Shown: piece by piece, positions 34,126-41,109 of the stretch
Layout: each line of letters opens with the position of its first letter
Numbering within the stretch: the first letter of the stretch is position 1
Source: a virus
IMG/VR virus record: IMGVR_UViG_3300022925_000043
Span: 1-47,287 of that record
Direction: 5' to 3' (one strand)
Length of the DNA stretch: 47,287 bases
Notes under the pieces: model-generated
What the model saw: only the letters and a program-made list of their open reading frames with translations
What the model was told of the DNA's origin: nothing
Database searches by the model: none
Program-made: the position numbers and the translations under genes

Positions 34126-34152
34126 TGTGATTTCTTTATTTTATATAAATAT

Positions 34153-35502
34153 CTAAAAAGGTAGTTTTGTACCTATCATAAAAGATTTGATAAGTGGTAT
34201 GATTGGGTTTGTAGATTTAATAAATGTTGCTCCCACATTAACTGAGAACCTTTTTGTTAATTGTAATGTGAATGAATTTGCAAGAATCACCATTCCATCT
34301 ATCCGAGTTCCCTTCAGTTGATTTTGTAAATCAAACCTACCCATATATGGTGATTGTGTCCAAATGAATGCAGGTGTATATTGTATTCTAGGTGATATCA
34401 TAACCATATTCGTATAAAGTAAGTTATATCCTAACATTGTCATTTGATACTTACCCTCACTAAACATATTTACCATACTTATACCAACTCCAGCTGTTCC
34501 CCACTTACCCATTGGTTTTAATTTGTTTACCGAAGCAACAATTGTACCATTACCAAAGTTATTCATATATCCCACACTTGCGGATGTAATTGATGATACT
34601 TTAGGTTGAGGTGGTGTTATTGGGTCTTTTGTAGTTACAACACTACCCTTTGCATAATGTGAATGGTCTTGATGTATTAATTGAGATACATTAAATTTCT
34701 GCATGTGAACTTTGGTATAAGAACCATTAAGAGCAAATTGTTTTAGATTAGAATAAATCATAGCAGTTGCTCCATAGGTTACATCTCCAAAGATTGAGGA
34801 TTGGGTTACCCCAAATGATATTACCGCATCATAGTTACCTAATAGAGCTTGATTAACCATCATATCTGCTCTGAGTTGAATTGGTAACATTTCAGTTTTC
34901 TTCTTTTTCTTTTCTTCTTCTACTTCTTCAGATTCTTCTCCATCTCCATCATCTGAACTATTCTCATCATCAGTTCCTTCTTCCGATGATTCTTCATTTG
35001 TTGATTCACCATCGCCTCCTTCACTCTCCGTTGATTTACCTTCACTCTCATTAGATTCAGTTGAATTTGATGAATTAGTATCAGTACCCTCAGTAGAAGT
35101 AACCTCATTTGTTGTTTGATTTGTTGCATTTGTTGTCCCTCCATTTGTTGCGGATGTAGCAGTTGAAGCAGCAGTAGATGCCGTAGATGCCGCCTGAGTA
35201 GCATTTTGGGCTGTTTGTTGTGCTTGTTGTGCTTGTTGAGTTGATTGAGAACATGGTGATAATGTATTCCACCATTCGTAAGTTTCAATCAACCATTGGT
35301 TTAATGTACCATTTGTAAATTCCGTATAAGTAAAGGTTCGTATCTTATTATAAAATGCTACAGTAGCCGAACCATTTACAAAGTTAGCAGTAACAACCTT
35401 TACTTCTCCCGTACATCTATCTACAAATGTTTGAGTAAAGGTTGTTTGTGCATAAGTTGAACCACTTATAATCAGAAATAATATTATAAGAAGTTTTTTC
35501 AT
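34153..35502 (-). CDS. Module B: outer-membrane-barrel-like protein with acidic linker
   Basis: 449 residues with a signal peptide (KKLLIILFLIISGSTYA). Residues 19-88 carry the two-Cys domain (FVDRCTGEVKV ... NTLSPCSQ) seen in the module A protein. Residues ~90-200 are Gln/Ala/Thr-rich then Ser/Glu/Asp/Gly-rich, ending in KKKKK. The last ~245 residues have alternating beta strands and aromatic girdles (SVGYMNNFGNGTIVASVNK, SFTLQLTKRFSVNVGATFIK) and end MIGTKLPF, near-identical in form to module A's MTGTKMLL. It is the last gene of module B and lies 3 bases after the CsgG-like stop. Confidence 0.8.
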   Translation of the reverse strand: MKKLLIILFLIISGSTYAQTTFTQTFVDRCTGEVKVVTANFVNGSATVAFYNKIRTFTYTEFTNGTLNQWLIETYEWWNTLSPCSQSTQQAQQAQQTAQNATQAASTASTAASTATSATNGGTTNATNQTTNEVTSTEGTDTNSSNSTESNESEGKSTESEGGDGESTNEESSEEGTDDENSSDDGDGEESEEVEEEKKKKKTEMLPIQLRADMMVNQALLGNYDAVISFGVTQSSIFGDVTYGATAMIYSNLKQFALNGSYTKVHMQKFNVSQLIHQDHSHYAKGSVVTTKDPITPPQPKVSSITSASVGYMNNFGNGTIVASVNKLKPMGKWGTAGVGISMVNMFSEGKYQMTMLGYNLLYTNMVMISPRIQYTPAFIWTQSPYMGRFDLQNQLKGTRIDGMVILANSFTLQLTKRFSVNVGATFIKSTNPIIPLIKSFMIGTKLPF

Positions 35503-35505
35503 TCA

Positions 35506-36222
35506 TTAGTTTTCGAAGATACCCTTCTTAATCATTCTTGCCACAATTCTCGCTGAAGCAGTTTCCAATGCTTTACGAGTAGCAACTCCTATACCTGATT
35601 CTCTAAATGCGATTTCATCCACATCTAAACCAATTAAACCTTCTTGAGTTTTAACAGTCTTAGCATCCCCTAAACCAGACCCCACTAAGTATCTACCAGT
35701 CTCAGCATCAGTAAAACGAACTTGCAATCCTAATCGAGTTGTAGAAGTTTGTTTAGAACCGTCTTTAAGAGAAAGTACCTCATCTTCTGAAACTGAGAAA
35801 TCGTAAATCTCAATCGTTACAAAGTATTCAGCAAGAGTAATCTTACCCATACCATATACTTTATTTTCAGATACACCCTTACGAGATGCAACCCATTGTG
35901 ATTTCATTCTATCTTTAATTGTAGATTTTTCTTCTACAAACTCAAATCTATTTGTCCAATCCAAATATTCGATTACAATGTTAGTTAATCCCAATCCTAC
36001 TCTACCATCCCTTAACTCTGGATAAGTTCCGTACAACTCATCTGAGATACCTACATCGAGCAATGCAACAGGTAACATATCCCCATCATAATCGGAAACA
36101 TCATCGATAGATTTTTTCTTTTCAAATTCTGCAACATATTCTTCTGCTTTTATACTTCCTACTTGTGAAAAGGTGATTTGTGTTAGAAATACACATATCA
36201 ATAATAGTAATAATTTTTTCAT
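35506..36222 (-). CDS. Module B: CsgG-like curli secretion pore protein
   Basis: 238 residues from ATG 36222 (MKKLLLLLICVFLTQITFSQ); the frame to 36315 starts with TTG and overlaps the preceding gene, so I reject it. CsgG-like core: PELRDGRVGLGLTNIVIEYL, RFEFVEEKSTIKDRM, EYFVTIEIYDFSVSEDE, RLGLQVRFTDAETGRYLVGS, GIGVATRKALETASARIVAR. It aligns with the module A protein over the whole length. Unlike module A and E. coli CsgG, no Cys follows the signal peptide, so it may not be lipid-anchored. It lies between the 77-residue membrane gene and the barrel gene. Confidence 0.87.
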   Translation of the reverse strand: MKKLLLLLICVFLTQITFSQVGSIKAEEYVAEFEKKKSIDDVSDYDGDMLPVALLDVGISDELYGTYPELRDGRVGLGLTNIVIEYLDWTNRFEFVEEKSTIKDRMKSQWVASRKGVSENKVYGMGKITLAEYFVTIEIYDFSVSEDEVLSLKDGSKQTSTTRLGLQVRFTDAETGRYLVGSGLGDAKTVKTQEGLIGLDVDEIAFRESGIGVATRKALETASARIVARMIKKGIFEN

Positions 36223-36235
36223 TTTTTGTTTATAT

Positions 36236-36469
36236 TTAATGTGTTTCTTTAATATCTTTTGGTAATCTCCATCCATATAATTTACTTTGCCACGCATACC
36301 AAATAGCTCCGCCAAAAAACAATACTATCCATCCAATACCAACCCACTCATTATCTTTTGCATACGATTGAATATTATCATTTAACAATATAAAATTCAG
36401 TAAAGTTATGTGAAGTACGAAACCCCATATTTGACCCCACACTCTCCACCATTTTAAAAACTTTTTCAT
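36236..36469 (-). CDS. Module B: small two-TM protein
   Basis: 77 residues with two membrane segments (WGFVLHITLLNFILLND and WVGIGWIVLFFGGAIWYAW) and a basic end (LYGWRLPKDIKETH). It has no counterpart in module A. It sits between the single-TM gene and the CsgG-like gene, 13 bases before the latter. It may hold the pore partner in the inner membrane. Unrecognised. Confidence 0.7.
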   Translation of the reverse strand: MKKFLKWWRVWGQIWGFVLHITLLNFILLNDNIQSYAKDNEWVGIGWIVLFFGGAIWYAWQSKLYGWRLPKDIKETH

Positions 36470-36488
36470 ATAATTTAATTTAATTGAT

Positions 36489-36806
36489 TTACCAATCTAT
36501 TTCTTCCTCTTTTTCTTTTTTCCTCTTAACCGGAACTTCTTTAATAATTGTTTTAGTTTCTGTTGGTTTTTGTTCTGGAATATTGATGATAATTTCAGGT
36601 CCAGTTACATTAACTGATTGATTTTGTTCAGCCTTAACCTCAACCTGCTCAGTTTTCTCATCTTCTTCATCCGCAATACCAATGAACGTTTTTACCTCAT
36701 CCATAAACATTGTACCGATACCAGTTAAGATAACTCCAGCACCAGTTGCAATTTGATTCTTCATGTTTGAAAAGAATCCACCATTGTTTTCTGCTTCTTT
36801 ACTCAT
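36489..36806 (-). CDS. Module B: small single-TM protein with INIP...TII motif
   Basis: 105 residues. Membrane segment at about 18-43 (IATGAGVILTGIGTMFMDEV), an acidic stretch, then EIIINIPEQKPTETKTIIKE and a charged end. The module A gene at 18382 has the same order (TM, disordered, IINIP...TII). Its start overlaps the lipoprotein gene by ATGA. Conserved in both modules, so probably a core part of the system. Confidence 0.76.
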   Translation of the reverse strand: MSKEAENNGGFFSNMKNQIATGAGVILTGIGTMFMDEVKTFIGIADEEDEKTEQVEVKAEQNQSVNVTGPEIIINIPEQKPTETKTIIKEVPVKRKKEKEEEIDW

Positions 36807-37159
36807 AATTTTATAATTGTTTGTTTAATGATTTTGCTTTGGTTATCTTTAACCAAAAATTTGTAACTCCCTTTAGGTAATGCTTTAGTGTAAATTTGTA
36901 ATGAATTCACACCAGCTTTACCATTAACTTTTTCATTTGTGTAAGTTATGTTAGTAAAATCATCTATTAAAGATAATGTATATTCACCATTAGAATCGAA
37001 GTTTATAATAAACTCATCCCCATCACTTACAACTGTATTTTGTACTTCGAAAATATCCATATGTAATTCAGTATCGTTACCATATGGTTCAACCTCCATC
37101 AAATCAGCAGTACATCCAAACACTAATAAAAGTGGTAATATGTAAAATATCTTTTTCAT
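36803..37159 (-). CDS. Module B: lipoprotein resembling a stand-alone T9SS-type C-terminal domain
   Basis: 118 residues. Signal peptide with lipobox (KKIFYILPLLLVFGCTADL). The mature part ends with a beta sandwich like the T9SS type A sorting domain: EYTLSLIDDFTNITYTNEK, GVNSLQIYTKALPKGSYKFL and a terminal IIKQTIIKL. In module A a domain of this form is fused to the cohesin/dockerin protein, while the module B cohesin protein lacks it and this gene follows directly. It may be a split-off anchoring domain (inference). It shares one base with the upstream stop. Confidence 0.7.
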   Translation of the reverse strand: MKKIFYILPLLLVFGCTADLMEVEPYGNDTELHMDIFEVQNTVVSDGDEFIINFDSNGEYTLSLIDDFTNITYTNEKVNGKAGVNSLQIYTKALPKGSYKFLVKDNQSKIIKQTIIKL

Positions 37160-38913
37160 TATTCTATATTCATTTTAAGTTGTTCACCTCTTGCGTTAAC
37201 CGCATCAGTTGTTGAAAGAATAACCAATCCTAATGTGTTTTGTAACTGGATTGTTGGTGTAAATGTTAAGGTGTACTTTGTTGATGAATCCAAAAATTGA
37301 TTTTGAATTTGTACTAATGACCCAATATTAATATTATTACCTTTTAGATTACTAAAGTTAGTAGATGTGTTATTTGTTTTAAAATTGATATCATCAAATA
37401 CTAATCGATTTGAATCAAACCCAAGTTTATATTGTGCACCAATCACCTTTTGAGTACCTGGTTCCATTGTAATCGTTACTACAACTTTACCATCCACTAA
37501 TTCAGTAACTAATGTAGTAGATATCTGCCTTTCCTCTTTATTGGTTGCCTTAGCATATGATGGAATAAACTCTTTAGCTTGTTGAGCCGCAGCAGGGTCT
37601 GCTCCACTAACATCGGGTTCGGTAGAGTGTGATAGATTTACATCACCTCTCCAAGTTATTGCTGTTTCAAAATCAAATTGTAATGTGGTGTTATCCTTAT
37701 TATCCAACTCCGTCATCAATGTAGTTCCATTTACAATTTGAGGATAGTTTTCATTTGTTATCGTATCATATTGTGCTTTTGGATAGAACTTAGATGCATA
37801 AACCATAGCTTCTGGGTCTGTTAAATAACTCGTACCCTCAATTACATGCAATAACATCTGATAGGTATCATCGGAATTGAATGTACCATCTTGGTTAACA
37901 TCAGCATTCATAAATTGAACACCATAGTTGAATTCATTTCCAACTTCGTTACCACCAATACCACCATTGTTTAATTCAGCGAAAGCAAGGGCAACATCTG
38001 ATATAGTTACAATCTCATCATATTGTTCTGAGAATGGAATTGTGTAATCACCATTTTCAGTATCAACTACATAACCATCCCAATTTACAATTACCGCAAA
38101 ATCATCAGTTCTATTAAAACCTTGAGTAATATCCAATGTTCCAGTTGAAGATAGATTTCCATATGTTGCATATTGTGGCTGATACCAACTATTTGGTTCA
38201 TTTGGGTCTGGTGTATATAACCCACCATCAAATAGTATTGGGTCTAAACTAGCAGGAAATAAGACTTTGAATTGTGCACTCACAGTTGTAGATGGTGGAA
38301 CATTATCAAATGATTGATTTGGAAATGCGGTAATACTTGTAAAGTTATATGAAGTAGTATTATCTCTAACCGATGCCTTTCTTAGCATAGTAGATTGATT
38401 AAAATCAAATCCGTTTGGAACTTGCTTATACCTAAACTTTAATCTTGCCACAACACCATCCAATTCACCTGTTGTTTGTGAAGTTATTACCATCGGAGCA
38501 TCATCTGAGTTTTCATCTCCTACATATTCCCAATAATGGTCGGTGTAATATTGTCCATATAAATCATCTACATCTGCGGTAGTTGAATTATGAAAGATAT
38601 AAGATGAAGGCCATTGATTGGTGTACCAGTTACCATTAGTATTTGGATTATCAACTCCCAAATATTCAAATGCATCATTTTTAAAGGTTAACCAAATATC
38701 AGCATAAGTCACTATTCTTTCTGAGTTATCGGTATTACCAATTGTGATATCTAAATAAAACTCATCACCAATTTCCAAATCGGTAACTGGTGTTGTTTCT
38801 CCTTGCACAGGTTCGTTAATCAACCCTGCATAATCTAACGATATATTAATTTCTTGTGAGTACACACTTAGTGTACTTAGTACACATACTAAAAGAGTTA
38901 AAATTTTTTTCAT
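37159..38913 (-). CDS. Module B: secreted cohesin/dockerin-like protein
   Basis: 584 residues with a signal peptide (KKILTLLVCVLSTLSVYS). Cohesin-like regions at about 45-175 (TYADIWLTFKNDAFEYLGVD, GVVARLKFRYKQV) and 470-580 (KVIGAQYKLGFDSNRLVFDD). Between them a dockerin-like pair: VTISDVALAFAELNNGG and MNADVNQDGTFNSDDTYQML with a Ca-loop Asp pattern. Same order as the module A protein, but the C-terminal sorting domain is absent. The start overlaps the GVR gene as ATGA. A self-linking polymer is conceivable from having both partner domains. Confidence 0.82.
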   Translation of the reverse strand: MKKILTLLVCVLSTLSVYSQEINISLDYAGLINEPVQGETTPVTDLEIGDEFYLDITIGNTDNSERIVTYADIWLTFKNDAFEYLGVDNPNTNGNWYTNQWPSSYIFHNSTTADVDDLYGQYYTDHYWEYVGDENSDDAPMVITSQTTGELDGVVARLKFRYKQVPNGFDFNQSTMLRKASVRDNTTSYNFTSITAFPNQSFDNVPPSTTVSAQFKVLFPASLDPILFDGGLYTPDPNEPNSWYQPQYATYGNLSSTGTLDITQGFNRTDDFAVIVNWDGYVVDTENGDYTIPFSEQYDEIVTISDVALAFAELNNGGIGGNEVGNEFNYGVQFMNADVNQDGTFNSDDTYQMLLHVIEGTSYLTDPEAMVYASKFYPKAQYDTITNENYPQIVNGTTLMTELDNKDNTTLQFDFETAITWRGDVNLSHSTEPDVSGADPAAAQQAKEFIPSYAKATNKEERQISTTLVTELVDGKVVVTITMEPGTQKVIGAQYKLGFDSNRLVFDDINFKTNNTSTNFSNLKGNNINIGSLVQIQNQFLDSSTKYTLTFTPTIQLQNTLGLVILSTTDAVNARGEQLKMNIE

Positions 38914-39392
38914 AGTAAATCCTCAACTATTTGAACCAATACTTTCTTTAAAGCACTGGAGGCAGTTTGTTGGTTAAAACTACCATCGGATGCAACTACG
39001 AGTGTTGAGTTTGATATCTCCTTACTCACTCCCTTTTTCGTAACTCTCTTCTTTACTTTTTTTCCTTCTTGGAGTTCTCCAATTGCTATAATTTGAGTTG
39101 CTGAAACTTTGTTATGATAGATACCAATACTTTTTCCAATATTCTTTACATCAAAAAAGACTAAACGAATATTAATTTGAGTATCTGCACCATCCCATAA
39201 ATCATAATCTAAATCTATTAAGAGTTCTTCTAATATATTACGAACTCCCATAGAAAGATTAGAATTACCAGCGAAAGGACCTAATCGAATTTCGTTAGTA
39301 ACTTCCCCTATTTTAATTTCTTGTGAATGGGATTGATGAATAATCCCACATAATAGGAATAGATAAATTCCTATAAACTTTAAAGCACTCAT
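38910..39392 (-). CDS. Module B: small secreted GVR-motif protein
   Basis: 160 residues with a signal peptide (KFIGIYLFLLCGIIHQSHS). After it come EIRLGPFAGNSNLSMGVRNI, LEELLIDLDYDLWDGADTQI, a beta region and the helix TASSALKKVLVQIVEDLL. GVR plus an acidic helix and a final amphipathic helix repeat the module A gene at 14538. It opens module B, while its paralogue closes module A. A motif identical to that ahead of module A lies at 39501-39510, ~109 bases before the ATG. Confidence 0.75.
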   Translation of the reverse strand: MSALKFIGIYLFLLCGIIHQSHSQEIKIGEVTNEIRLGPFAGNSNLSMGVRNILEELLIDLDYDLWDGADTQINIRLVFFDVKNIGKSIGIYHNKVSATQIIAIGELQEGKKVKKRVTKKGVSKEISNSTLVVASDGSFNQQTASSALKKVLVQIVEDLL

Positions 39393-39500
39393 GTAATGAT
39401 ACTTTTTTGTTAAAGTAACAATTGAATAACTTAATAATGTAGACTATGTTGAGATAACGATTGGAATCATTGAGTAAAAGATACTAATCAATGAGTTTTT

Positions 39501-39510
39501 ATATAAGTAT
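39501..39510 (-). promoter_or_regulatory. Late-like motif ahead of CsgG module B
   Basis: ATATAAGTAT on the plus strand, 109 bases before the module B start, identical to 20826-20835. The ~100-base leader seems common to both modules. Confidence 0.5.
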
Positions 39511-39519
39511 AACTAAGTA

Positions 39520-40896
39520 TTAAATACCAATGGATTTTAATCTTAAAATTTCATCTTTGATTTTTTGATTAAATGGTGTCCAATTAAAATTAGTTAACAT
39601 CCAATCTCTATATGATGCAGGAATTTCTCTAACCTCTCTACCAGCAAACTTTCCAAAAGGCATTAAAACTTTACCACCTTCAGCAGCTTTTTCATGTGGA
39701 GATTTCTCACCTTCTATATGTAATCCAATCTCTTGAATAGGAATCCCAGTAAGGAGTTTCTTACCTTCTCCATACATTTTCCACATTGTACCTTCATCTT
39801 TAAAGTAGATATCTTCTACCTTACCAAATTTAGGTACGGCTCCTACAAAATCAACAACCAATCCTTCGGATTTGTTAGGGTGGATACGGGTAACCCTACC
39901 AACAAACTGATACCACCAACTCAGAGATGCGGTTGGTCTACCAGTAATAATACAATCTAACTCTGGGTAATCAAATCCAACTGTTAAAATATTAACTTGT
40001 GCAATACATCTCAATCTACCAGCTTTGAAATCTTCAATAATTTCGTTTCTCTCCTGCGGATGCATATCAGAATATACCGCTTTACAACTTGGAATCTTCT
40101 TTGTTAGTTCAATAGCTTCATCAATTGTGGGTACAGCTATAAGGATTGACTTTCTATTGTATAGTTCTTCCACCTTTTTAGCAATCTTATCACCGATTTT
40201 CTGGTTTTTATATGCTTTCTTAATAGATGAGTTGGAATATTCAGCACCAGTAGTATTATAAACTAAATCACCAGTATTGAAATCATAAGATTGATATTCC
40301 AGCTTACTCCAAAATCCCAACTCAACCATTTCTTGAATTTGGGCAACGTAAATAATCTTCTTAAAAAAGATACCTTTCTTAGAACGAGAGGTTAACATTA
40401 CTAATTTAGAGAAAGGTCTACCATCCTGTCCCATATTGGTTTGTAATTTCAGAGGTGTAGCAGTTAAACCCAACGTATGAACGATACCAGCACCCTTTAG
40501 GAAACGCCTAAGCATTCCGTTTGGTTCTCTGGGGAATCTATCACACTCATCAATTATAACCTTTGTAATCCCATATTCTTTGAACTTAGAAGCAATGTTA
40601 ACGATTGAACCGATTGTTGCATATGTAACATTACCAATCTCCTTTTCACCCATTGAAGCTGAATATATGGAAGCCTCCCCACCTAAATTAATAAATTTAG
40701 AATAGTTTTGCTCCAACAATTCTTTAGATGGTTGTATCACTAACAACTTCTCACCCACTCCCTTAGCGATTGCGGCAATAACAATTGACTTACCAAATGC
40801 GGTAGGTGCAACAATTATTGATGGTACTGGCTTCTTTTCATCGAAATACTCAATACCTAACCTTACTGGTTCAATTTGATTGGGTCTTAATTCCAT
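39520..40896 (-). CDS. uvsW: UvsW-like superfamily 2 helicase
   Basis: 458 residues. Helicase motifs in order: APTAFGKSIVIAAIA (Walker A form, ~30-45), VIIDECDRFP (motif II, DECD instead of DEAD), LGLTATPLK (III), LRCIAQVNILTVGFDYPELD (V) and WWYQFVGRVTRIHP (VI). The C-terminal tail MPFGKFAGREVREIPASYRD resembles the DUF3820-type (exonuclease X C-terminal) module. T4 UvsW unwinds branched DNA and R-loops and shifts replication to the recombination mode. A host-type promoter lies at 40937-40968. Confidence 0.85.
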   Translation of the reverse strand: MELRPNQIEPVRLGIEYFDEKKPVPSIIVAPTAFGKSIVIAAIAKGVGEKLLVIQPSKELLEQNYSKFINLGGEASIYSASMGEKEIGNVTYATIGSIVNIASKFKEYGITKVIIDECDRFPREPNGMLRRFLKGAGIVHTLGLTATPLKLQTNMGQDGRPFSKLVMLTSRSKKGIFFKKIIYVAQIQEMVELGFWSKLEYQSYDFNTGDLVYNTTGAEYSNSSIKKAYKNQKIGDKIAKKVEELYNRKSILIAVPTIDEAIELTKKIPSCKAVYSDMHPQERNEIIEDFKAGRLRCIAQVNILTVGFDYPELDCIITGRPTASLSWWYQFVGRVTRIHPNKSEGLVVDFVGAVPKFGKVEDIYFKDEGTMWKMYGEGKKLLTGIPIQEIGLHIEGEKSPHEKAAEGGKVLMPFGKFAGREVREIPASYRDWMLTNFNWTPFNQKIKDEILRLKSIGI

Positions 40897-40936
40897 ATAA
40901 CAATATTTTTTACACTATTATATAGTGTAAACATTA

Positions 40937-40968
40937 CAAATATACAAATAATTTTTTAAATAAACAAG
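40937..40968 (-). promoter_or_regulatory. Host-type promoter for helicase
   Basis: CTTG (40965-40968), 20-base spacer, TATATTTG (40937-40944) on the coding strand. Between it and the ATG lies the inverted repeat TTTACACTAT/ATAGTGTAAA (about 40910-40931), a candidate operator or leader hairpin. Confidence 0.72.
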
Positions 40969-41025
40969 CTTTATCTAATATTTTTTTAAAAGTTATTAAC
41001 AATGGTTAAAGTTTTCTTAAAAAAA

Positions 41026-41057
41026 TTTGGTTAGCTCAATATTTCTTTGTATATTTG
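41026..41057 (+). promoter_or_regulatory. Host-type promoter for TonB-dependent receptor
   Basis: TTTG (41026-41029), 20-base spacer, TATATTTG (41050-41057), 52 bases before the ATG at 41110. Divergent from the helicase promoter. Same form as the other host-type promoters here, so the receptor is probably an early gene. Confidence 0.75.
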
Positions 41058-41109
41058 TAACCAATTAAAAGATACAACTCACATTTGAGCTGTATTGGGT
41101 TATAATAAA

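Noticed and set aside
36222-36315. Long N-terminal extension of the module B CsgG-like protein
   Set aside because: It begins with TTG, overlaps the 77-residue gene and would bury the signal peptide; the ATG at 36222 is better.
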